In this document: piece after piece, positions 19,800 to 31,306 of the stretch
How the letters are laid out: every line of letters starts with the position of its first letter
Position numbering within the stretch: position 1 is the first letter of the stretch
Assembly (NCBI GenBank): GCA_017654935.2
Contig: CM065697.1
Location: 47,062,763 to 47,126,762, forward strand
DNA from: Phymorhynchus buccinoides
Lineage: Eukaryota; Mollusca; Gastropoda; Neogastropoda; Raphitomidae
Direction: 5' to 3'
DNA length: 64,000 bases
Notes under the pieces: model-generated
Told to the model about the DNA's origin: nothing
The model's input: only the letters and a program-made list of their open reading frames with translations
Databases searched by the model: none
Translations under genes and position numbers: made by a program

Positions 19800-20383
19800 A
19801 CCTCAGTGATGTGACTTACATGGTTCTGTAACGCTGTGATTGGCTTGAGTCATTCAGTGAGGTGACTTACTTGGTTCTTTAACGCTGTGATTGGCTTGAT
19901 TCACTCAGTGAGGTGACTTACTTGATTCTTTAACGCTATGATTGGCTTGATTCACTCAGTGATGTGACTTACTTGGTTCTTTAACGCTGTGATTGGCTTG
20001 AGTCATTCAGTGAGGTGACTTACTTGATTCTTTAACGCATGATTGGCTTGATTCATTCAGTGAGGTGACTTACTTGATTCTTTAACGCTGTGATTGGCTC
20101 GATTCACTCAGTGAGGTGACTTACTTGATTCTTTCACTCTGTGATTGTCTCGATTCACTCCGCGAGGTGACTTATTTGGTTCTTTAACTCTGTGATTGAT
20201 TCTCTCAGTGAGGTGACATGCTTGGTTCTTTAACCCTGTAATTGGCTTGATTCATTCAGTGAGGTGACTTACTTGATTCTTTAACGCTATGATTGGCTTG
20301 CTTCACTCTGTGAGGTGACTTACTTGGTTCTTTCACTCTGTAATTGGCTTGATTCACTCAGTGAGGTGACTTACTTGATTCTC
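19800..20383. repeat. 51-bp minisatellite, left block
   Basis: Units approximate GATTGGCTTGATTCACTCAG, then TGAGGTGACTTACTTGATTC, then TTTAACGCTGT. About eleven diverged copies. Degenerate precursors of the word TTGATTCTTTAA occur upstream, at 19250-19380, next to the ankyrin/SOCS 3' flank. Confidence 0.95.
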
Positions 20384-20778
20384 TCATGGGCGCGACACAG
20401 TCGCTGCCTTTCGGCTGCTAAAAATTTAAGTTTTCTCTTGTATTTGTTGGACGATTCGACTAGTTAAGTACACAAGGAGTTGTGTGCTGATCTGGTGTAA
20501 GTGGCTGTGCAGTGTGTTTGTGTCAGATTACAGTGCAAGGTACGTTTTTAGGACTTATTGTCGTTGTGTTCTCCGAAGTGAACCGTGTTGTTTCCGCCTT
20601 TAGCTCCTGTTTTCCGCGCGTGCGTGCGTGCGTGCGTGTGTTTGTGGGTGTGTGGGTGCGTGCGTGGGTGCGTGCGTGTGTCTTTGAAGGTTCAGTGTTG
20701 CAACATTATATTGTTGTGCATTTGCTTTTATAGAATATGCCCGTTTACTTACATAATGTGTTGGGCCTCATCTGGAGA

Positions 20779-20824
<46 letters not shown>

Positions 20825-20877
20825 TGGTGGTGGTGAGTGTGGGTGTTTGTGACTGTGAGTGTATGGTAATATTTTGC

Positions 20878-20908
<31 letters not shown>

Positions 20909-21134
20909 AGTGATGTTATTGGTTTCATTTCTATCTCTAAAGTCTGTGTTTTTAGCTTAGGGGGATCTTATGATATGCTCGGTGTGCACACTCAAGTGAT
21001 AGCCACACTGGTTTGTGATATTGTTAATGTGTTCTGTGGTATGTGTTATTATTACTGTGATGCAATTACTATCCGTGATTATTACTTTCAGCCTCTAAAG
21101 GGGATTGATCATTGGATGCCCAGTGTACTTGTTC

Positions 21135-21175
<41 letters not shown>

Positions 21176-21331
21176 TTTGGTAACTATGTTTTATGACAAT
21201 TACATGTGCTTTTATGTTATTTTACAAATTGTCTCTTCTGTTTAGGTTATCGCAATGTCTTATTTTGTCTTCATTTTTATGTGCATGCTAAAAAACACAT
21301 TTCTTCACTTGTTTGGAGACAATATTAATTG
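20384..21331 (+). mobile_element. Retroposon family G, long copy, splitting the minisatellite
   Basis: It interrupts the 51-bp array between GATTCT and TCTTTAAC. It starts near GGGCGCGACACAGTCGCTGC, holds (GT)n tracts at about 20780-20822 and 21137-21172 and (ATT)n near 20878-20906, and ends TTGTTGAATTG. The 3' half matches 8190-8578. No long coding frame. Confidence 0.7.
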
Positions 21332-22860
21332 TTGAATTGTCTTTAACACTATGATTGGCTTGCTTCACTCCGTGAGGTGACATACATGGTTCTTTAACGC
21401 TATGATTGGCTTGAGTCATTCAGTGAGGTGACTTACTCGATTCTTTAACGCTGTTATTGGCTTGAGTCATTCAGTGAGGTGACTTACTCGATTCTTTAAC
21501 GCTGTTATTGGCTTGAGTCATTCAGTGAGGTGACTTACTTGATTCTTTAACGCTATGATTGATTCACTCAGTGAGGTGACTTACTTGATTCTTACACTCT
21601 GTAATTGGTTTGATTCACTCAGTGAGGTGATTTACTTGATTCTTACACTCTGTAATTGGTTTGATTCACTCAGTGAGGTGATTTACTTGATTCTTACACT
21701 CTGTAATTGGTTTGATTCACTCAGTGAGGTGATTTACTTGATTCTTACACTCTGTAATTGGTTTGATTCACTCAGTGAGGTGATTTACTTGATTCTTACA
21801 CTCTGTAATTGGTTTGATTCACTCAGTGAGGTGATTTACTTGATTCTTACACTCTGTAATTGGTTTGATTCACTCAGTGAGGTGATTTACTTGATTCTTA
21901 CACTCTGTAATTGGTTTGATTCACTCAGTGAGGTGATTTACTTGATTCTTACACTCTGTAATTGGTTTGATTCACTCAGTGAGGTGATTTACTTGATTCT
22001 TACACTCTGTAATTGGTTTGATTCACTCAGTGAGGTGACATACATGGTTCTTTAACGCTATGATTGATTCACTCAGTGAGGTGACTTACTTGATTCTTTA
22101 ATGCTATGATTGATTCACTCAGTGAGGTGACTTACTTGATTCTTTAACGCTATGATTGGTTTGAGTCATTGAGTGAGGTGACTTACTTGATTCTTTAATG
22201 CTATGATTGATTCACTCAGTGAGGTGACTTACTTGATTCTTTAACGCTATGATTGGTTTGAGTCATTGAGTGAGGTGACTTACTTGATTCTTTAATGCTA
22301 TGATTGATCAATGCTATGATTGATTCACTCAGTGAGGTGACTTACTTGATTCTTTAACGCTATGATTGGTTTGAGTCATTGAGTGAGGTGATTTACTTGA
22401 TTCTTTAATGCTATGATCGATTCACTCAGTGAGGTGACTTACTTGATTCTTTAACGCTATGATTGGTTTGAGTCATTGAGTGAGGTGATTTACTTGATTC
22501 TTTAATGCTATGATTGATTCACTCAGTGAGGTGACTTACTTGATTCTTTAACGCTGTGATTGGCTCGATTCACTCAGTGAGGTGACTTACTTGATTCTTT
22601 AACGCTGTGATTGGCTCGATTCACTCAGTGAGGTGACTTACTTGGTTCTTTAACGCTATGATCGATTCACTCAGTGAGGTGACCTACTTGGTTCTTTAAT
22701 GCTATGATTGGCTTGAATCATTGAGTGAGGTGACTTACTTGATTCTTTAACGCTGTGATTGGCTCGATTCATTCATTGAGGTGATCTGCTTGATTCTTTA
22801 ACGCTGTGATTGGCTTGATTTCACTCAGTTAGGTGAAATACTTGATTCTTTTACACTTTG
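21332..22860. repeat. 51-bp minisatellite, right block with a homogenised core
   Basis: About 30 units. Nine nearly identical units lie between about 21590 and 22040 (variant AATTGGTTTGATTCACTCAG with GATTTACTTGATTC). From about 22050 to 22560, 46-bp and 51-bp variants alternate. The long open frame over the core results from the unit length being a multiple of three. Confidence 0.95.
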
Positions 22861-23189
22861 ATTTCTTTGATTTTTTCAATGAGTTGGCGTTATTGATTAT
22901 TTATATGTTATAATTTTGTTAAAATTATTTAAGTAATTTGATCACCTTGATTTTGTGAACTTTATGTTCTGTCTTCAATTATGTCACATGCACGATTTCC
23001 CCCGTAGCCATGAGTTTTAACTGGCCCATTTAATGCTATATTTTGCAAGCGTGTTTACTCATTCCGGACGAATTCCGAGTATACTCGGAACAGGAGTTCC
23101 GACTATTCTCGGAATAGCCTTTTTGGGGGTCTAAAACTTGTCTGAATCCATTTTTTTCTCAATCCAAACCACGTTTTTCAAGTTACTTA
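22861..23189. other. Spacer with two tandem near-palindromes
   Basis: AT-rich spacer without a gene. At 23073-23090 it contains the perfect palindrome TTCCGAGTATACTCGGAA, followed by an imperfect one, TTCCGACTATTCTCGGAA, at 23098-23115. Confidence 0.7.
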
Positions 23190-23425
23190 TGTTTGTCGCT
23201 CTACCAGCCATCGTTTCACTTATGGCTGTCACTCTACCAGCCATCGTTTCACTTATGTTTGTCACTCTACCAGCCATCGTTTCACTTATGTTTGTCACTC
23301 TACCAGCCATCGTTTCACTTATGTTTGTCGCTCTACCAGCCATCGTTTCACTTATGTTTGTCACTCTACCAGCCATCGTTTCACTTCTGTTTGTCACTCT
23401 ACCAGCCATCGTTTCACTTCTGTTT
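23190..23425. repeat. 33-bp tandem repeat
   Basis: About seven units of CTACCAGCCATCGTTTCACT plus TATGTTTGTCACT. Open on both strands because the unit is a multiple of three. It ends about 24 bp before the TTAA-flanked element. Confidence 0.95.
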
Positions 23426-23448
23426 GGCGAATCTTTTTTATTTGTTAA

Positions 23449-23993
23449 AGGGGCACTCTGACGGATGAGTAGGGATGAGTTTTTACAAGAAAGACGTCGA
23501 GATCACCAAAAAGACAGCCTTTTCAAGGATCGGAGCACTCACTTTGCTCTGGTTTCTTATAAATCAAACCGTCAAAACGGCGATTCCTCCTTGGCAGAGT
23601 TGCCAGAGAGAGAGAAGCCATTTTGGATAGGGTGGGTGGAGGACACTCAGAGTGGTTGAAGATTTTTCTTTTTTATAGTGCAGTAAAAAAAAAAACTGGA
23701 GCTATTTCCTTTGTTGTGAGCGAAACTCATTTGGGTAAACTGTAAATAAAAAGGCTTGTATTGTTGAAATTTCATGATTTGGTACTCGGGCGGCCATTAG
23801 AAAAGAGAAAGCACATGATTTCTCTTTCACTGAAAGAATCTGACTTCCAGCACCTCCGCCAAGGAGGATTCGCTGACTTGACGGTTGATTTATTGGAAAC
23901 CAGAACAAAGTGAGTGTTGCGATCTCTGTAAAGGGTGTTTTCCTGGTCATCTCGACGTGTTTCTTGCAAAAACTCATCCGTCAGGGTGCCCCT
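23449..23993. mobile_element. TTAA-flanked fold-back element, piggyBac-like
   Basis: TTAA lies on both sides (23445-23448 and 23994-23997). The left end AGGGGCACTCTGACGGATGA and the reverse complement of the right end, AGGGGCACCCTGACGGATGA, match at all but one of 20 positions, and similarity of the arms continues for about 180 bp. Frames in the two arms encode mirror-image peptides, an effect of the inverted repeat. No transposase is encoded. Confidence 0.75.
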
Positions 23994-24000
23994 TTAATGT

Positions 24001-24357
24001 TAAAAATGTGAAGAGAAAAACATCGGCGGTACAAATGCTCCAATACCTGTTCATTAACAGTGATAGTAACAAGGAGACTAATAATTCAGATTTTAATGCA
24101 AGTTATGACGATTTCAAAGAGAACATTAAACTTGGATCAATTACCAGTGATGATGTTGAAAAGGAATCGCAGACAAAGGCGAGTTTTGTTGCAGTTTTTA
24201 TTTTTTATTATTTTCTAGGCAACCCCAGGCCACTGATGATGTTAGCCTCAGGCAGTGACGTCTTGAAGGGGTTTATGCATGTTTTTCTTATCATTTTGTT
24301 TTGTTTTGCCTTTATCTCAGCCATTGTAATGGGTCAGCCAAAGGCCTCTACAAATTA
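24001..24357 (+). CDS. Unrecognised open frame, possible exon
   Basis: The frame runs on from the right arm of the fold-back element. It has a polar N-terminal part (VQMLQYLFINSDSNKETNN) and a hydrophobic C-terminal stretch (FMHVFLIILFCFAFISAIVMG region) that could be one membrane segment. TTTTCTAG inside it resembles an acceptor. I see no family match and no start that is clearly right, so this may be chance. Confidence 0.2.
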
Positions 24358-24359
24358 AA

Positions 24360-24677
24360 ACACCCCCCCACACACACACACACACACACTCACTGTGTGT
24401 ACATTTCTTTGTCTAATATTGTTTCTTAGATTCATGTTGTTTTCTTTCAAATTGTCCATTTTATAGCTTACCCTTTCGTGCTAATGGTGCATATTTTTCT
24501 TTGTTTAATTCGAAAATATGTCAAATTATGACATAGAGAAACGTGATGTGCATGTTTAAGCGTGTGCATGGAAGGACAATGGTTGCGAGCATATACACTC
24601 ATGCTTCCATCAAGGAGAGTGGAAGGATTCCACTGTCCTTGCTTCCATGCATGAGTGTGCCTGCATGTGTGGGCGCG

Positions 24678-24725
<48 letters not shown>

Positions 24726-24959
24726 CAGGAGATATAAAAATATATGATTGTATTAATGATGTAGAGACAAGGCAGGTGGAGTGGAGGGGGGTGTGATTGA
24801 CTCCCATAGTAAGGAGTATTGCACTGGGCTCTTGGAAAAAATGATTCAATTTAACATTCCTTCATGAATTGATATATGATTTTTATGTTAGCAACTTTTT
24901 ATTGTATAAATATTTGGGTAAAGGTCAAGAGTAACTCGGTTAATTTATTTTTTTCGTTT
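24360..24959. other. Gene-free stretch with AC and GT microsatellites
   Basis: C-run and (AC)n near 24362-24390 and (GT)n near 24680-24722. A degenerate palindrome around 24600-24650 has CATGCTTCCAT facing ATGCATGAGTG. Nothing coding. Confidence 0.6.
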
Positions 24960-25325
24960 TTGCCTTTCTTACCAAACATGAAGCTGTGTTTTATGAACAT
25001 TTTCAGCTAATTATCTTTGTTCAATAATTAATTGCAGTCATGATAAAGGCCATTATCTAATAGGACGCCCCCCCCCCCCCTATGTACTGCAGTACACCGC
25101 GGCATTTGTGACAGTCCAGGCTCATTGCGTTTTCCCGTCTTATAGGGTGGGTGGGGGGTGTGGTCCTATTAGATAATGGCCTTTATTATGACTGCGATTA
25201 ATTATTCCAAAAAGATAATTATCTCAAAAGGTTAATAAAAATACAGCTTAATGTTTGGTAAGGAAGGCAATAACGGAAAAATGGAATTCACCGAGAAATG
25301 CAGGGGGGGGGGGCACATCTTTACC
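24960..25325. mobile_element. Fold-back element, second member of the telomere-repeat family
   Basis: The arms TGCCTTTCTTACCAAACATG and, on the right, ATGTTTGGTAAGGAAGGCAA are inverted copies, as are TAAAGGCCATTATCTAATAG and CTATTAGATAATGGCCTTTA. The centre contains TACTGCAGTACACCGCGG, shared with the element at 1990-2390. Confidence 0.75.
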
Positions 25326-25459
25326 TTTACGAACCATTTGTAGGCCATTTGGGCCCTTCACCCAAATTGGCGTTAATCAGTGTTGACATAGGCACACAAA
25401 TTGGGAACAATAGTATAGCTGGGGCGAGAGCTGTATGATAATTATGTGTGTGTGTGTGT

Positions 25460-25930
25460 GTGCGCGTGTTCATAAACTGCTGATCGAAATTGGAAGAAGA
25501 GAGGGTGAGATTAGAGAAAATAGGATATGTACAGAATGTAGCATGAATACTGTCGGTGATGAGTTTCATTTTGTTTTACGATGCCCAAAATTTAGTCAAC
25601 TTCGGAGAATGTTTATTGCTAACAAATATCGATCTTGTTTATCAATGTTTAATCTTTGCAATTTGTTCAAAGCTAACAAGAAAACACAACTTAAATTGAG
25701 TAAATTCATAAAAACAGGCTACAATTGTTTAAAATTCATTTCATGTGAATAATTCTAAAAACATACATTTGTTGTTTTGATTTAAATTACTATGTGAAAC
25801 GTTATTTCTACAAGTCTAAACAAGTGTTTAATTTCTTTTTATCGTTTGATGATATGACCCAATGTATCTTTTTGATTTTGTGTTGTATCCTCCACACCCC
25901 AATAGGGGCAAAAGGATTAAACTAAACTTG

Positions 25931-25935
<5 letters not shown>
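25460..25935 (+). pseudogene. LINE ORF2 C-terminal fragment and 3' untranslated tail
   Basis: One frame from about 25468 to 25752 reads RICTECSMNTVGDEFHFVLRC-type sequence, a Cys-x2-Cys ... His ... Cys block found at the C-terminus of many LINE ORF2 proteins, then ends FISCE-stop. The following 180 bp matches the tail at 13890-14012 and runs into (GT)n. A (GT)n tract precedes it at 25445. It is 5'-truncated. Confidence 0.7.
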
Positions 25936-25993
<58 letters not shown>

Positions 25994-26069
25994 TGTATGT
26001 GTGCTTGTGTGTGTTTTGGTGTTGTGTGTTGTGTGTGCACGCTTGTGTATGTGTATGTGTCTGTATGTA

Positions 26070-26100
<31 letters not shown>

Positions 26101-26130
26101 CTGCGTGCGTACGGGTGTGTGTGAGTGTAC
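25936..26130. repeat. (GT)n microsatellite cluster
   Basis: Two long GT tracts (about 25936-25992 and 26078-26100) with GTAT and GTCT interruptions. Confidence 0.95.
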
Positions 26131-26940
26131 TTGTATGTGTATCCTCTAACGTTGGTGTATGTGGTCAGTCCGTGCAACTCAGTTGCTATGGCTTACTGAA
26201 CGAAAGGTGAATAATGACTCTTAGAGCGAGGAGTAGTGCAACTTGGCTCTTAGTGCTGCAACAGCAGGGATTAGTTGGCCTTTGGGGGGTGGGGGGACAT
26301 CCTCTATGCTGTCTGTTCTTCTTCTTCGATCGCTCAGACAGGTTCCTGTCAATTATGAGCGCAGATGCGTCATGCTGCCGTTATGCGCCTAACTAAGAAA
26401 TAGTTAGGCCCAGCAAGTCCGACTTCGGCTGGAGGAAATGTTTTTGAAAGTGTTTTGTGAAAAAAAAAAAAGGCAGAAGAATGGACCGGTTAGGCAGAAA
26501 GATAGTAGATGACAGCAAGCAATGCGAAAAGGCAGTCAAAGAGAGTGACAGATTAGAGGAAGTTACAAGCACAGAACTTCCAGAAGGTGGGGGGACTATT
26601 TTTATGAAAGACCCCCGGTATCCCTACGGGGGTGTCTGTTCTAAAGTCATGATGATCGAGAGCCAGAGTGGGTATGTGCCCTAGGCAAGATCTGCACTAT
26701 AAACAAACTCTTTCGCAGCTTTCTAGGTTAGCGGTTGCCTCCTCTGCTATTTGGTTGTGCGACATGACTGAGCAGGACACATAACACGCATGGATATGCA
26801 GAGCATTCATTTTGGTTAAATAAACCGATTTGTAAAATAATAAATGTATCCATAGCTTCTTTTAGGATATGCATAAGTGTTTTCCGCGTTTGTTCTGCGT
26901 TTTGTTTCTCTCCTCGTCTGTCCACCTGTCAGTCCCTCTC
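26131..26940. other. Gene-free stretch, nothing firmly identified
   Basis: Open frames are short. A hairpin ACCCCCGGTATCCCTACGGG GGT lies near 26611-26634, with facing CCCCCG and CGGGGG. No repeat match in the window was found. Confidence 0.45.
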
Positions 26941-27779
<839 letters not shown>

Positions 27780-28040
27780 AGAAGTTGCGCGCACACACGT
27801 ACACTTGACACACACACACACACACACACGTACACTTGACACACACACACGTACACTTGACACCCACACACACGTACACCTGACACACACAACACACACT
27901 TGACACACACACACGTACACTTGACACACACGTACACTTGACACACACACATACACTTGACACACACGTACACATGACACACACACACACACAAACATCC
28001 ACTGACAGACAGACAGACAGACACACACACACACACACAG
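27780..28040. repeat. ACACGTACACTTGAC minisatellite
   Basis: Roughly ten units of ACACACGTACACTTGAC with variable AC length. All frames on the minus strand are open as Cys/Val-rich repeats, an artefact. Confidence 0.9.
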
Positions 28041-28075
28041 TTTATTCAGTATATAACAGTTAATCTCCCGGGCGT

Positions 28076-28222
28076 GTAATCCGGAGTACGTCTTGGACCG
28101 TCAACACGGGTAGTAGTATGTAAATTAGACTAATTTCCCCAAACGATTGGCTGTTTAGCCTAGTTGACATAGGCCTACTACTGTCCGTGTTGACTGTCTA
28201 AGACGTACTCAGGACTACAGGA
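28076..28222. mobile_element. Short fold-back element
   Basis: The left arm GAGTACGTCTTGGACCGTCA followed by ACACGGGTAGTAGTA is matched by the reverse complement of the right arm, GAGTACGTCTTAGACAGTCA followed by ACACGGACAGTAGTA. No coding sequence. The superfamily is not identifiable. Confidence 0.65.
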
Positions 28223-28774
28223 CCTGATAATAACAAACAACATACACGAATGAGGAAGGAGCAACAAAGCGGCATAATGACATGTACAATAGCAATTTGT
28301 AGTTATTCTTTACACTTGATGGTTTTTTGCTCTTTCTGTTGCCTACGTTTTGCTCCTTTTGCTACATTTGATGTTTAATTGTTTGTCTGTGTTGATAAAG
28401 GCGCATTCACCGAAATATCCAGTAGTTTTGTTTTGTCTCTTGTGAATAAAATAACGTCACTTTGCACTGTGTGTAGTTGTTTGTTTGTTGTATGTTCCAG
28501 TGACGTTTCAGTCTGTTTCATTTGTTTATTCTTTACACTGTCAAGGCTTTTGGTTTCACCAAGTTGGTTTCACCTCTCAAGTCCTGTCAACACAACACAT
28601 GATGGAACGACTGGCCTTCGTGTTGCTGTTTCGGTGATACAGCCGAAGTTGTCACTTTTTTTGTCGCTGGTGAACGTATGTCAGCGCGCACTGCATGGAT
28701 GGTTGGCAGCTCCCCTCAAGGCTATCGTAAACTGGAAGGGGGGGGGACGGACGACATGTGTTGACTGGACAGGC
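28223..28774. other. Gene-free stretch with possible retroelement hairpin
   Basis: Mostly unremarkable. Near 28393-28424, TTGATAAAGGCGCATTCACC followed by GAAATATC has the shape of the degenerate hammerhead-like hairpins found in Penelope-like elements. Confidence 0.35.
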
Positions 28775-28985
28775 CTAATACCAAAGCCAACAGGATTTCT
28801 ATGTTCAATACCAAAATCAATAACATTTCGATGTTAAATACCAAAATCAATAGCATTTCTATGTGTAATACCAAAATCAATAAATCAATCAATACGATTT
28901 CTATGTTCATTACCAAAGCCAACAAAATGTCTATGTTCAATACTAAAGGCAATAAGATTTGTATGTTCAATACCAAAGATAAGAT
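28775..28985. repeat. 30-bp tandem repeat
   Basis: About seven units of ATGTTCAATACCAAAATCAA TAAGATTTCT with a (TCAA)n expansion in one copy near 28880. Open frames across it reflect the unit length. Confidence 0.9.
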
Positions 28986-29499
28986 TTGTACACTGACCGG
29001 CAAAAGAAACTACACACGTGCAATTTATGTACGCAAAAAAGAACGGCGCATTCAAATCATTTCAAATTTTCCAGATGTCGAATTCAATTATTTGTGTACC
29101 CAAATCTTAAATTGTATTGCATTCGTGCGATTAGTTTCGATAAAATAGCTCAACAAACAATACCACCCCCCAGACTTGAAAATCACAAAAGTGTGGCTAC
29201 ACAAATGTGTAAAAAATTGGGTGTCCACTGAAGAGACGGCATCATCCCTCAGGGAGATTATATGACCACACAGTCAGAGAGGAAGGAGTCTCAGGCCGCC
29301 TTACGTTCGTGCCATTGAAAGCACACTAGCAAAAGGACGACGAAAATGTACCCACCCCTACCGAGATGCCCAGAACATGCTGCGGAGCTGCTCACCACGG
29401 CTTCAACCGACCACGTGACAACTTTCTGTGTCAAGCTTACTAAGAGCCTCTTAGAACAAACAAAACAAACACGTGATACATTCTCTGTCTGTGTCTGTT

Positions 29500-29600
29500 C
29501 GTAGTTCCCAATGCCGCACGTCATTCAGACACATTTGCTCAGTTCAAAACTGCTCTCCAAACCCATCTCTGCAGGCAGTCCTACAGTCTCCAGTGATGAA
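29500..29600 (+). pseudogene. LINE ORF2 extreme C-terminus
   Basis: One frame reads HSDTFAQFKTALQTHLCRQS, close to the SLxxFKxxLKTHLF end of CR1/Jockey-type ORF2 proteins. Stops follow. The upstream part is not recognisable. Confidence 0.55.
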
Positions 29601-29698
29601 ACGACTCCTCCATTCTGTCTCCCCAGCTCGCTCTCTCCTTTCTCTCTGCTTGCGTGAGCGTGCGTACGTACCTGTGTGTCTGTGTCTGTGTGTCTGTC

Positions 29699-29699
<1 letters not shown>

Positions 29700-29763
<64 letters not shown>

Positions 29764-30071
29764 ATGGGTGCTAACCGTTTTAAGCTAAAGGATTTTATTT
29801 TGCGGTTTATTTAAAAAATGTTGTCACATAACAATGTACTTAATCTAATTATATTGCCTTCAGTATTTATGTGCGTGCTTGCTTGCGTGCGTGAGTGCGT
29901 GTGTTTGTTTTGAGTAATTATGCGTTGCGTGCATTATTGTATTGTGTTTATTTTAATGGCACGTAATTCTTTTAATCATGTTCTTCATTTAACGGAAGTA
30001 ATTGTTTTTGCTTGCATATTTGTTTGCGCGCGCGCGCGCTAAAACGAAGCCGCGCGCGCGCGCGCGCGCGC

Positions 30072-30108
<37 letters not shown>

Positions 30109-30120
30109 GGGGGGGGGGGT
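29700..30120. repeat. (GT)n, (CG)n and poly-G microsatellites
   Basis: (GT)n at about 29704-29760, (CG)n near 30026-30038 and 30049-30072, a second (GT)n to 30105 and a G-run to 30119. The (CG)n/(GT)n blocks are potential Z-DNA. Confidence 0.95.
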
Positions 30121-30424
30121 CGTTTGGTTTCGCCTACTCCTTACTCTGATACAATTGCTGCCTCATGTGCATAAACTGGATCAATTGTCCGTTTCGCCTA
30201 TGCATTAAATTGAAAGTCCTGTTTCGCCCACATCCTCGAGGGAATGATCGATCATTACAGGCAGGTGGAATCCCAAATCTTGCTAGAATCTATGCATTTA
30301 TCAATTATCCCAGTAGTACTTTGAAAACCCGTTAAAAGAAGGATATTTTAGTGAATTCCTTCAATGATTATTTCGTTGAAACCTGACTGAACAGTCAGTT
30401 GATATTCCCAGACACACTGTGGAA

Positions 30425-30575
30425 TCACTTTGTTATGTCCAGCAGCAGCAGCAGCATCAGAACCAACAATGATCAGAACCAACAATGCATTGGACTCTTG
30501 GCACAGACACGTAAAGAGACTCATAAGCTCTCGACTTACAAACGTATTCAATGAGATATGCCTTCGACTCTTAGA
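30425..30575 (+). pseudogene. Possible MULE-type transposase fragment
   Basis: The frame reads IRTNNALDSWHRHVKRLIS. The R-T-N-N-x-x-E/D-x-W/F-H pattern is typical near the C-terminus of MULE transposase domains. A 15-bp local duplication (TCAGAACCAACAATG) lies at its start. It is short, so the call rests on one motif. Confidence 0.3.
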
Positions 30576-30734
30576 AAGTCATACGTTTCTTTATTGTCCA
30601 TTGGCATTGTACAACGCACATGGAAACTTGTCAGGAACTGTTACAACCCATCCCAAATTGTATTACCAAGAAATATAACAGCACGATTAAAAAGTTGGAC
30701 ACATTTTTTAGGAAGGAACTTAAATTACATGGAA

Positions 30735-30960
30735 TGAGTTACGTATCTTCCTCTGGAAACCAAGTTGAAGCCAAAACAATGAAATATAATTTATTGACTG
30801 TTCTGTCTGTAAACGGAAATGTGACCAGAAAATATCTGAGGACCAACGTTACGTATCTTCCTCTGGAAACCAAGTTGAAGCCAAAACAATGAAATCTATT
30901 GACTGTTCTGTCTGTAAAACGAAATGTGACCAGAACATTTCTGAGGATCAACGAAAGGAA
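30735..30960. repeat. About 109-bp tandem duplication
   Basis: TTACGTATCTTCCTCTGGAA and the downstream GACTGTTCTGTCTGTAAA are present twice (about 30738 and 30850), with small indels. Confidence 0.85.
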
Positions 30961-31060
30961 ATTTTTCGGCTATTTTATACTTTTGAATCTTCTGATAAGC
31001 ATAAAGACTTTATATGTTCACATGTTACGGAGAAAAAACAACCCAAAGCCATGTCTTAAA
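30892..31060 (+). pseudogene. Cys-rich N-terminal fragment of a repetitive invertebrate protein
   Basis: The frame reads CSVCKTKCDQNISEDQRKEI then FRLFYTF, ending at a stop at 31060. A short Cys cluster followed by an I-S-E-D-x-R-x-x-I-F block is the start of a multicopy protein family that I recall from invertebrate genomes and that is probably transposon-borne. I cannot name the family. The fragment at 31307-31700 belongs with it, separated by a retroposon insertion. Confidence 0.4.
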
Positions 31061-31166
31061 TAATGATGAAAATACACCATGTGAGAAGTCGCATTTACCA
31101 TCTAACTGTTGGACAAAATAAGGGCGTGTCTGTAAACGGTTATTTATGGCTACCATCGCCATAGGG

Positions 31167-31245
31167 ATTAAGATTAAAATTATAGCCCAGTCGACAACAA
31201 AGGCCATGTCAGGGTTGTCACCACGTTAAATCTTACCACGTATTC
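31167..31245 (-). mobile_element. Short retroposon, family R1, with 11-bp target duplication
   Basis: TCGCCATAGGG occurs directly on both sides (31156-31166 and 31246-31256). The insert contains the family core ATTATAGCCCAGTCGACAAC and the block ACCACGT. Read on the minus strand the element ends in TTTTAATCTTAAT, a typical simple-repeat tail. Confidence 0.85.
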
Positions 31246-31306
31246 TCGCCATAGGGCATGGGTTTATTGATCACGCCTTGCAAAACAGCAAAGGGGGGGT
31301 TATTCA

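Noticed and set aside
21555..22055. 166-codon frame with a 17-residue repeat
   Set aside because: The minisatellite unit is 51 bp, so a stop-free frame is carried through every copy. No start context or domain.
19800..22860. CRISPR-like array
   Set aside because: Units follow each other without unique spacers, the DNA is eukaryotic and no cas genes exist. The same holds for the arrays at 38985, 49170 and 55002.
23131..23461. Repeats of 11 residues open on both strands
   Set aside because: A 33-bp tandem repeat, again a multiple of three.
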